From: JAKFVA01 sp046155225
Lineage (GTDB): Bacteria; Pseudomonadota; Gammaproteobacteria; Burkholderiales; Burkholderiaceae_C
Length of the DNA: 30,380 nucleotides
Direction: 5' to 3'
Assembly (NCBI GenBank): GCA_046155225.1
Contig: JBJXED010000101.1
Location: 1 to 30,380, forward strand
Of this stretch, positions 16,366 through 22,944 are shown in pieces; within the stretch, counting starts at the first letter, position 1; every line of letters begins with the position of its first letter. Both the position numbers and the translations under genes were made by a program. The notes under the pieces are model-generated. The model saw only the letters and a program-made list of their open reading frames with translations. It searched no databases and was not told the DNA's origin.

Positions 16366-16997
16366 TGGCACAGCGCTTTGAAGTCCACCCGGACAACCCG
16401 CAACCGCGCCTGCTCAAACAAGCCGTGGCCCTGTTGCACAGCGGCGGCGTGCTGGCCGTGCCGACCGACTCCAGCTACGCGCTGGCCTGCCACCTGGACG
16501 ACAAGGCCGCCGCCGATGCGCTGCGGCGTCTGCGCGGGGTGGACGACAAGCACCACCTGACGCTGCTGTGCCGCGATTTGAGTGAACTGGCGCTGTATGC
16601 CAGGGTCAGCAACACGCAGTTTCGCCTGCTTAAATCGGCTACGCCGGGTGCCTACACCTTCATTCTGGACGCGAGCAAGGAAGTGCCGCGCCGCGTCAGC
16701 CACCCACAGCGAAAAACCATTGGCCTGCGCGTGCCCGACCACCCCGCGCTGCAAGCCCTGCTGGCACTGCACGGCGCACCGCTGCTGGCCAGTACCTTGA
16801 TACCGCCCGGAGAGACCGAACCACTGAACGATGCGCAAGACATCCGGGATCGCTTTGAACACGTGCTGGCCGGTGTGCTCGACGCCGGTGCCTGCGCCAG
16901 CGAACCGACCACCGTGGTGGACCTGACGGGCGACGCGCCGCTGGTGCTGCGCACCGGCAGGGGCAGCTTGGCCGCGCTGGGCTTGCAAAGTGTGTAG
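16365..16997 (+). CDS. YciO/Sua5/YrdC-family protein
   Basis: This 210-residue cytoplasmic protein has a YrdC-like fold: LLHSGGVLAVPTDSSYALAC (about 24-43), a KHHLTLLCRDLSEL strand-helix (about 62-75), and IGLRVPDHPALQALLALHGAPLLASTL. The family binds nucleotides and double-stranded RNA; true Sua5/TsaC makes threonylcarbamoyl-adenylate for tRNA. The length and the PTDSSYALAC variant favour the YciO subgroup over TsaC, so a direct tRNA t6A role is not certain. It overlaps the permease stop by 1 nt and is 22 nt from the M50 protease gene. Confidence 0.88.
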   Translation: MAQRFEVHPDNPQPRLLKQAVALLHSGGVLAVPTDSSYALACHLDDKAAADALRRLRGVDDKHHLTLLCRDLSELALYARVSNTQFRLLKSATPGAYTFILDASKEVPRRVSHPQRKTIGLRVPDHPALQALLALHGAPLLASTLIPPGETEPLNDAQDIRDRFEHVLAGVLDAGACASEPTTVVDLTGDAPLVLRTGRGSLAALGLQSV

Positions 16998-17019
16998 GTG
17001 CCTGTAGGACAATCAGTCG

Positions 17020-17688
17020 ATGGATTTTTCAAATTTGATTCAGACCGTGCTGGTCTATGCCTTGCCTGTGCTGTTTGCCATCACCGTGCACGAAGCAGCG
17101 CATGGGTATGTGGCGCGCTACCTGGGCGACGACACCGCTTACGTACTGGGCCGGGTCACGCTCAACCCCATGAAGCACATCGACCCGATCGGCACCATCG
17201 TGATGCCGCTGATGCTGTACTTTGCGACCTCGGGCACGTTTTTGTTCGGCTATGCCAAACCGGTGCCGGTGCGTTTTGGCCGCTTGCGCCGCCCCAGGCA
17301 GGACATGATTTGGGTCGCGCTGGCCGGGCCGGGTGCCAATTTGATTCAGGCGCTGCTGTGGGGCACGGCCTTGCTGCTGCTCACAGGTGGCGGCTTGGAC
17401 GAGGATTTTTTCATCAAAATGTGCCAGGCCGGTGTGCTCGTGAACGTGGTGATGTTTGTCTTCAACTTGTTCCCGCTACCGCCCCTGGATGGCGGCCGGA
17501 TTCTGGTCGGGCTGCTGCCGCCCAGACCGGCCGAACTGCTGTCGCGTGTCGAGCCCTGGGGCTTCTTTATTGTGATGGCGCTGATTTTGACTGGCGTCGT
17601 CTCGGCCCTGTGGATGCGCCCCTTGATGGGCCTGACCTACGGCCTGCTGAACGCCCTGCTGACCCCCCTGCGGCTGCTGGTGAACTGA
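17020..17688 (+). CDS. Site-2-protease-like M50 membrane metalloprotease
   Basis: This 222-residue protein has about six hydrophobic segments. The zinc-binding HExxH is His24-His28 (VHEAAHGY) in the first helix, and the third ligand is Asp157 in PLPPLDGGRIL. An NPxxHIDPIGTI-like element (NPMKHIDPIGTIVMP) sits between them. This is the compact S2P-M50 group, which cleaves substrates within the inner membrane; no PDZ domain is present, and the substrate is unknown. An AGGA stretch precedes the ATG. Its stop overlaps the trpS start by one base. The pairing of an M50 protein with YciO and trpS recurs in betaproteobacteria, so it is probably a conserved operon. Confidence 0.92.
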   Translation: MDFSNLIQTVLVYALPVLFAITVHEAAHGYVARYLGDDTAYVLGRVTLNPMKHIDPIGTIVMPLMLYFATSGTFLFGYAKPVPVRFGRLRRPRQDMIWVALAGPGANLIQALLWGTALLLLTGGGLDEDFFIKMCQAGVLVNVVMFVFNLFPLPPLDGGRILVGLLPPRPAELLSRVEPWGFFIVMALILTGVVSALWMRPLMGLTYGLLNALLTPLRLLVN

Positions 17689-18926
17689 TGGCTCAAGCAA
17701 AACAAGACCGCGACTTATCGGGCATGCGACCCAAAGAACGGGTTTTATCGGGCATGCGCCCGACGGGTGCGCTGCACCTGGGCCACTGGCACGGCGCCTT
17801 GAAAAACTGGGTGCGCTTGCAGTCACAAATGGACTGCTTTTATTTTGTCGCTGACTGGCATGCGCTGACCACGCACTACGAGAGCCGCGAAGTCATCGAG
17901 AAAAATGTCTATGAAATGGTGATCGACTGGCTCGCCGCCGGACTCGACCCGAACCAGTGCACGATTTTTCTGCAAAGTCGCATCCCGGAGCATGCCGAGT
18001 TGTTCACCCTGCTGGCAATGGGCACGCCGCTGGGCTGGCTGGAACGTGTGCCGACCTACAAGGACCAGCAGGAAAAACTCAAGGACAAGGATTTATCGAC
18101 GTACGGTTTTCTGGGCTACCCGCTGCTGCAAGCCGCCGATATTCTGATTTACAAGGCGCAGTGGGTGCCAGTGGGCGAAGACCAGGCCAGCCATGTCGAG
18201 ATGACGCGCGAAGTGGCGCGGCGCTTCAACCACCTGTATGGCCGCGAGAGTGATTTCGAGCAGCGCGTGCAGCAGGGCCTGGCCAAGCTGGGCAAAGACG
18301 CCGCCAGGCGCTTGGAAAAATCGCGCAAGAACTACCAGGAAACGGGCGATGCCAAAGCCCTTGAAGGCGCGCTGGGATTGATCAGCAGCACGCCGCTGCT
18401 CGTCCATGACGAACGCGAGCGCTTGACGGGCTGGTTCAAAGGTACGGGCAAAGCCATTTTGGTCGAGCCGCAAGCGCTGCTCACCGAAGCCAGCAAGCTG
18501 CCGGGCCTGGACGGCCAGAAAATGAGCAAAAGCTATGGCAACGCCATCGCTCTGCGGGAAGACAAAGCCAGCATTGAACACAAGGTGCGCCGCATGCCAA
18601 CCGACCCGGCGCGCGTCAAACGCAGCGACCCCGGTGACCCCGAGAAATGCCCGGTGTGGCAGTTCCACCAGGTCTATTCGGACGCCGACACCCGTGCTTG
18701 GGTTGTCAAAGGCTGCACCACGGCGGGCATTGGCTGCCTGGAGTGCAAGCAGCCGATCATTGACGCGATTCTGGCCGAGCAGCAGCCCATGCTGGCGCGC
18801 GCCGAGCCCTATATCGTCCAGCCGAAAATCGTGCGCGAGATCGTCGATGCCGGTACCGACCGCGCGCGTTCGGCAGCACGCGAGACCATGTTCGAGGTGC
18901 GCAGCGCCATGGGCTTGGACTATTGA
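17688..18926 (+). CDS. trpS: Tryptophanyl-tRNA synthetase
   Basis: This 412-residue class Ic synthetase charges tRNA-Trp. The HIGH-type motif is HLGH at 30-33 and KMSKS is 278-282. A long helical insertion with Lys/Glu-rich sequence (about 180-240) and a CTTAGIGCLECKQPI segment near the C-terminus match the long bacterial form. The start at 17688 overlaps the M50 stop. The N-terminus is odd: LSGMRP occurs twice (residues 10-15 and 20-25) because a 17-nt DNA element is repeated with a 30-nt period. Normal TrpS starts shortly before the second copy, so about ten residues look like a duplication. The core enzyme appears intact. Confidence 0.95.
   Translation: MAQAKQDRDLSGMRPKERVLSGMRPTGALHLGHWHGALKNWVRLQSQMDCFYFVADWHALTTHYESREVIEKNVYEMVIDWLAAGLDPNQCTIFLQSRIPEHAELFTLLAMGTPLGWLERVPTYKDQQEKLKDKDLSTYGFLGYPLLQAADILIYKAQWVPVGEDQASHVEMTREVARRFNHLYGRESDFEQRVQQGLAKLGKDAARRLEKSRKNYQETGDAKALEGALGLISSTPLLVHDERERLTGWFKGTGKAILVEPQALLTEASKLPGLDGQKMSKSYGNAIALREDKASIEHKVRRMPTDPARVKRSDPGDPEKCPVWQFHQVYSDADTRAWVVKGCTTAGIGCLECKQPIIDAILAEQQPMLARAEPYIVQPKIVREIVDAGTDRARSAARETMFEVRSAMGLDY
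17715..17761 (+). repeat. Tandem 30-nt-period duplication in trpS 5' end
   Basis: TTATCGGGCATGCGACC (17715-17731) recurs as TTATCGGGCATGCGCCC (17745-17761) with one mismatch. The period of exactly 30 nt keeps the frame and duplicates LSGMRP. Confidence 0.85.
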
Positions 18927-18966
18927 CCCCCTTTTACTGACACTCTGCCGCAGCCTAAGAAGAAGT

Positions 18967-19599
18967 ATGAAAAACCCTCCCGCTCCCGCACCGACGGCCC
19001 CAGCTTCGTCCTACTACGTTATCGACGATCACCCGCTGATGCGTGAAGCCGTGGTCATGCTGCTGCGCCGCGCCCGCCCGGGCGCCAATGTGGTCGAAGT
19101 GGACCGGCTCGACGCGGTCGATGCCGCCGTGCTCTCGCACAGCACACCCGAGTTGTTTTGCCTGGACTTGAAACTGCCTGACACCGAAGGCGTCTCCGGC
19201 GTGCGTGAGCTCAAAGCGCACTACCCGCACACCCCGCTGGCAGTGCTGTCGGCCGCGCCTGCCAGCGAATGGGAAGACGCCTGCATTGAAGCCGGGGCCG
19301 ATATCTACATCGAAAAATCGGCCGGTGCACAAGAAATTGGTGCCGCACTCAAGGCCCTGGTGATCGCCGACAGCGAATTTGAAACCCTGGTGCCTGGGGA
19401 CAACAAACTCAGCAAGCGCCAGAAACAACTCATTGCGATGCTCGACCGCGGCCTGAGCAACAAGGACATTGCGACCGAGCTGGGCATCAGTGAGCACACC
19501 GTCAAGGTGCACTTATGGCGCCTGTTTCGCCGATTGGCTGTCAAAAGCCGCACCCAGGCCGTGCACTATGCGCGGCATCACGGTTTGCTCACCAGCTGA
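18967..19599 (+). CDS. LuxR/NarL-type response regulator
   Basis: This is 210 residues. A receiver domain (about 15-135) has the acidic pair Asp20-Asp21, phospho-acceptor Asp67 (LFCLDLKLPD) and the conserved Lys in YIEKSAG. A LuxR-type helix-turn-helix (about 145-205) contains LSKRQKQLIAMLDRGLSNKDIATELGISEHTVKVHL. It should bind DNA as a dimer after phosphorylation. The first 14 residues are Pro/Ala-rich. It starts 40 nt after trpS and is convergent with a histidine kinase gene whose 3' end overlaps it by 22 nt; that kinase is the obvious partner candidate. The target could be the fccAB-like genes beyond the kinase, which is inference from position. Confidence 0.92.
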   Translation: MKNPPAPAPTAPASSYYVIDDHPLMREAVVMLLRRARPGANVVEVDRLDAVDAAVLSHSTPELFCLDLKLPDTEGVSGVRELKAHYPHTPLAVLSAAPASEWEDACIEAGADIYIEKSAGAQEIGAALKALVIADSEFETLVPGDNKLSKRQKQLIAMLDRGLSNKDIATELGISEHTVKVHLWRLFRRLAVKSRTQAVHYARHHGLLTS

Positions 19600-21008
19600 G
19601 TCACCATGTGAGCGGCGCGCTCGTGCGCCTGCGCTTCGTCCACGTCCGACAGCCCTACCCGAAACACGCTGCCGCGCCCTGGCCGGGATTGCAGTTCCAC
19701 CGGGGAAGCCAGAATAGCCGACTGGCGTGCAACGATGGCCAGGCCCAAGCCAAAACTGTCAGCGGTGCCGCTGTGCGTCGGCACCTTGTAGAACTCGGTA
19801 AAAATTTGCGCATGGTATTGCGGCTCAATGCCGACACCGGTGTCCCAGACCTCCACGCAGACACGCTGGTTTTTGACCCTGCAGGCCAACAAAACGCCGC
19901 CGCTGTCGGTGTATTTCACGGCGTTGCTCAGCAGATTGCCGAGCAAGCGGTACAGCAGGATCGGGTCGCTCATGACCATGCCAGGACGGCAACGCCGCCG
20001 CCATTGCAGGCCTTTGCTCAGGGCCAGCGGTTTGTAGTTGATCTCGAGGTCGTCCATCAAGCGCTGCAAGTCCACCGGCTGCACGTTGATGGGCACCTTG
20101 CCCGAGTCCAGGCGCACCAGGTCAAACAGCGAGTCAAACAGGGTGTTGACAGCTTTGGTCGATTCGACAATCTTGGGCGCGATCTCGCCTACCAGTTCGG
20201 GCTCGCTGCTCAGCCAGTCGGCATAGAGGCCCAGGGCGTGTACGGGCTGGCGAATGTCGTGCGCAGCGCTGGCCAAAAAACGGTCTTTGATGGCCACCGC
20301 TTCCAGCGCCGCCTGGGTTTGCCGCGTCAGCGATTCAATCAACTGGCGGTTGCGGTACTGCAGCGTAGCGCTGCTGCGCTGCACGCTATGCAGGCGATGG
20401 CCCGAATTGCGCAGCAGGGCCATAAACACCAGCACCATCACGATCAAGCTTGCACTTTGCCGCTGGCTGCCCGGCTCGGTGTCCAGCAGTGCGCTCAGCG
20501 TCAGCGCGCCCAATACGGTGCTGCCCAGGGCCGTGTTGAACTGCTTGAACCCATCGAGCGTGGCCGACAGCACGTTCACCGACGCGGCGGCTATGCTCAC
20601 CAGCACCACCGCACACACCAGGGCCAGTTTGCCCAAACCGAGGTCATGGTAGAGCAGGATGCTCGAACCCCAAACCACGGCGGTCAGCGTCCAGCCCCAG
20701 CGGATTTGTTGCCAGAACGCCTGCAAGCCTGCCGTGTCGGCTTCGTTGCCCGCGAAATCGCGCAGGTAGCGGCGCAAATGCCAGGCGCGAAAACCGCAAA
20801 TCAACATGGCGGCCAGCGCCCATACCAGCAACCCAGCTCCCGCAGCATGGCCGTAGAGCACAAAAAAAAGCAGCGGAATGCTGCACGCCAAAGCGACCAG
20901 ACTGGGCCCGGCATGGCTCATGGTCCGGCGGATCAACCGGTCTTGCACCCACGCCTGCTCGGCCGCGTCAGCGGGCGGGGAAAGTTGCAGGGGATGCAAT
21001 GCGGGCAT
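19578..21008 (-). CDS. Membrane sensor histidine kinase
   Basis: This is 476 residues. Roughly six transmembrane helices fill about 30-200, without a large periplasmic domain, so it may sense a membrane or redox state. A HisKA domain has the H box ASAAHDIRQPVHAL with His250. HATPase_c motifs follow: the N box NLLSNAVKYT, G1 DTGVGIEP, F box FTEFYK and G2 GLGLAIV. No receiver domain is attached. The AAHDIRQPxHALGLY wording places it in the HPK group often paired with LuxR-type regulators. It is convergent with the response regulator (22-nt 3' overlap) and divergent from the cytochrome/FCSD pair across 108 nt that include a clear dyad. Confidence 0.92.
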   Translation of the reverse strand: MPALHPLQLSPPADAAEQAWVQDRLIRRTMSHAGPSLVALACSIPLLFFVLYGHAAGAGLLVWALAAMLICGFRAWHLRRYLRDFAGNEADTAGLQAFWQQIRWGWTLTAVVWGSSILLYHDLGLGKLALVCAVVLVSIAAASVNVLSATLDGFKQFNTALGSTVLGALTLSALLDTEPGSQRQSASLIVMVLVFMALLRNSGHRLHSVQRSSATLQYRNRQLIESLTRQTQAALEAVAIKDRFLASAAHDIRQPVHALGLYADWLSSEPELVGEIAPKIVESTKAVNTLFDSLFDLVRLDSGKVPINVQPVDLQRLMDDLEINYKPLALSKGLQWRRRCRPGMVMSDPILLYRLLGNLLSNAVKYTDSGGVLLACRVKNQRVCVEVWDTGVGIEPQYHAQIFTEFYKVPTHSGTADSFGLGLAIVARQSAILASPVELQSRPGRGSVFRVGLSDVDEAQAHERAAHMVTQLVSKP

Positions 21009-21027
21009 GCGCCATTGTGAACTGGCT

Positions 21028-21040
21028 AATGGTTACCATT
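21028..21040. promoter_or_regulatory. Dyad AATGGT-T-ACCATT between kinase and cytochrome genes
   Basis: A perfect 6+1+6 inverted repeat lies 20 nt before the kinase start and 77 nt before the cytochrome start. A further CCATT half-site is at 21012-21016. This is the kind of site a dimeric regulator such as the nearby LuxR-type protein could use; binding is inference. Confidence 0.4.
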
Positions 21041-21116
21041 GATTGAATTGCCCAGGCAGCTTGCTACATTGCCGAAGACTTTTTTATTTGAAAATACGCA
21101 AAGGAGATGCAAATCC

Positions 21117-21431
21117 ATGGCAATTTCACGGTGGATTTCTACGTTAGTGTTAAGCACAGTGACTTTGGCAGCCTCCGCGCAAAGCGCTTCAACCAGCCTG
21201 CACACACGGACCTTGGCCGCCACCTGCGCCAGCTGCCACGGCACGAACGGCAAGGCGGCCGAAGGGTCGGTAGTGCCGCCCTTGGCGGCCATGCCCAAAG
21301 AAACCATGGTCGCAACCATGAAAGCCTTCAAGGCCGGCACACGGCCCGCCACCATCATGCACCAGTTGGCCAAGGGCTACACCGACGAGCAAATTGAGCT
21401 GATCGCCACCTACTTTGCGTCCATTCGCTGA
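21117..21431 (+). CDS. Small c-type cytochrome, FccA/sulfide dehydrogenase subunit-like
   Basis: This is a 104-residue precursor. A Sec signal peptide (about 1-21, ending ASAQ) leads into a class I cytochrome c with the haem motif Cys37-A-S-Cys40-His41 and a probable axial Met59 (PPLAAMPKETM). The C-terminal helix is YTDEQIELIATYFASI. It is a periplasmic one-haem electron acceptor. AAGGAG at 21101-21106 sets the ATG at 21117; upstream in-frame codons lack this. Ten nucleotides separate it from the FAD-containing partner gene, and cytochrome plus FCSD flavoprotein is the normal fccA-fccB layout, so it probably takes electrons from sulfide oxidation. A free cytochrome c role is an alternative. 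Confidence 0.88.
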   Translation: MAISRWISTLVLSTVTLAASAQSASTSLHTRTLAATCASCHGTNGKAAEGSVVPPLAAMPKETMVATMKAFKAGTRPATIMHQLAKGYTDEQIELIATYFASIR

Positions 21432-21441
21432 AAGGATTTCC

Positions 21442-22731
21442 ATGCAACGACGTCAATTGGTCCGCGCCGCACTGGCAGCCAGCGGCATGGGCGCGCTGGC
21501 CGCCATGACGGGCTGCGCCAGCACTCAGGGCACCCTGCCGGCCAAGGCCCGCGTGGTGGTAGTGGGCGGCGGCTATGGCGGCACCACGGCAGCCAAGTAC
21601 GTGCGGATGTTCTCGGACTACAAAATCGATGTGGTGATGGTCGAGCCGAGCGCGAGCTTTGTCTCCTGCCCGCTGTCCAACCTGGTGCTCGGTGGGTACC
21701 GGCAAATCGGCGACGTCACCCGCTCGTATGGCAGGCTCACGTCGGCGCACGGCGTTCAGGTGGTGCAGGGCACCGTGGTCGCCATCGATGCCAGCAAGAA
21801 GGCCGTCACCCTTGCAGGGGGCCATGTGATCGGCTACGACAAGCTGATTCTTTCGCCCGGCATTGAGTTGATGTGGAACACCATTGAAGGCCTCAAAGCC
21901 GCCAACGACGCGGGCCAGATACTGCAGGCCTGGAAGGCTGGCGCCGAAACGGTAGCGCTGCGGCGTCAACTGCAAGCCATGCCCGACGGCGGTGTCTATG
22001 CCATCACCATTCCCGAGGCACCCTACCGTTGCCCCCCTGGCCCGTACGAGCGCGCCTGCCAGGTCGCCAGCTACTTCCAGCAATCCAAGCCCCGCTCGAA
22101 AGTCCTGATTCTGGATGCCAACCAGGACGTGACTTCCAAGGGACCTTTGTTCAAGAAGGTCTGGGCTGAGCGCTACAGCGGCATGGTGGAGTACCGCCCG
22201 CAGCACAAAGCGACTGCCGTTGACGCGAAGACCGGCACCGTCAAATTTGAAGTGCAGGGCGACGTGAAGGCCGATGTATTGAACGTCCTGCCCAGCATGC
22301 GCGCGGGCGGCATTGCCGTGGCGTCGGGCCTGGCCAACGTCAATGCGCGGTGGTGCAATGTGAACTACCAGACTTTTGAATCGACCGCGGCCAAGGATAT
22401 TCACGTCATCGGCGACGCCATCCAGCTCGCCCCCTTGATGCCCAAGTCGGGCCACATGGCCAATGCGCATGGCAAAGTCGCGGCGGCGGCGGTGGTCGCC
22501 GAGCTGTCGGGCCTGGAGGTCAATCCGCAACCTCTGCTGACCAACACCTGCTACAGCTTCGTGAGCGACCAGCTGGTCATCCATGTCGCTTCGGTGCACC
22601 TGTACGACGCCAAAGAGCGCACCTACAAAACCGTGCCGGGTTCGGGCGGGGTATCCCCTGGCCCGACCGAGTTGGAAGCCGCTTATGCCCAGAGCTGGGC
22701 CAGCACTATTTGGGCCGACTCGCTGTCTTGA
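21442..22731 (+). CDS. fccB: Flavocytochrome c sulfide dehydrogenase flavoprotein subunit
   Basis: This 429-residue protein oxidises sulfide and passes electrons to cytochrome c in the periplasm. A twin-arginine-like signal (RRQLVRAALAAS, residues 3-14) is followed by MTGC at 22-25, a possible lipobox. The FAD Rossmann motif VVVVGGGYGGTTAAK lies near 38-52. Two cysteines in the family positions, Cys197 (APYRCPPGPYERAC) and Cys370 (TNTCYSF), would form the redox disulfide. The C-terminal FCSD domain (about 360-429) is complete. AAAGGA precedes the ATG by 6 nt. It could also be called soxF-like; no sox genes are visible. A terminator-like hairpin follows. Confidence 0.9.
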   Translation: MQRRQLVRAALAASGMGALAAMTGCASTQGTLPAKARVVVVGGGYGGTTAAKYVRMFSDYKIDVVMVEPSASFVSCPLSNLVLGGYRQIGDVTRSYGRLTSAHGVQVVQGTVVAIDASKKAVTLAGGHVIGYDKLILSPGIELMWNTIEGLKAANDAGQILQAWKAGAETVALRRQLQAMPDGGVYAITIPEAPYRCPPGPYERACQVASYFQQSKPRSKVLILDANQDVTSKGPLFKKVWAERYSGMVEYRPQHKATAVDAKTGTVKFEVQGDVKADVLNVLPSMRAGGIAVASGLANVNARWCNVNYQTFESTAAKDIHVIGDAIQLAPLMPKSGHMANAHGKVAAAAVVAELSGLEVNPQPLLTNTCYSFVSDQLVIHVASVHLYDAKERTYKTVPGSGGVSPGPTELEAAYAQSWASTIWADSLS

Positions 22732-22755
22732 TTCAGGGGGTTTTGTACGGCACGC

Positions 22756-22792
22756 TTGGCGGAGAGGGTGTCCGCCGAACAGGAAATTTTTT
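22756..22792 (+). terminator. Probable rho-independent terminator after fccB
   Basis: TTGGCGGA and TCCGCCGA form an 8-bp stem with one G-T pair around the loop GAGGGTG. Six T residues follow after 8 nt. It lies 25 nt beyond the fccB stop. Confidence 0.6.
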
Positions 22793-22890
22793 AACCATGG
22801 ATATCAACAGCTTGGCCGTCAAATAGCGAATAAGTATTTGATTTATTTGAAAATTTTCTGTTTGTAGATTGCAACAAAGAGCATTTAGAC
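22793..22890. other. AT-rich non-coding junction before the integrase
   Basis: Composition falls sharply here compared with the GC-rich genes to the left. It holds a perfect 10-bp palindrome (GAAAATTTTC, 22849-22858) and no recognisable tRNA or gene. It is the most likely place for the left boundary or attachment site of an integrated element, but no second copy of an att core is in the window. Confidence 0.4.
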
Positions 22891-22944
22891 ATTATAAAGA
22901 GAGGTAAAACGCTTATAATTGGGAGGTAACAGGGAGGTAATGTA
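22891..22944 (+). promoter_or_regulatory. Integrase leader with three helically phased GAGGTAA repeats and a -10-like box
   Basis: GAGGTAA occurs at 22901-22907, 22923-22929 and 22934-22940, with starts 22 and 11 nt apart. TATAAT lies at 22914-22919 without a good -35. The third repeat doubles as the Shine-Dalgarno of the integrase ATG at 22945. The spacing suggests a protein-binding array overlapping promoter and ribosome site. Confidence 0.5.

Noticed and set aside
19515..21020. 500-codon plus-strand frame opposite the histidine kinase
   Set aside because: The kinase on the minus strand has all H, N, G1, F and G2 boxes. The plus-strand frame is Gln/His/Arg-rich without motifs.
22583..22867. 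94-codon plus-strand frame crossing the end of fccB
   Set aside because: Most of it is the wrong frame of fccB and it then runs through the terminator hairpin.
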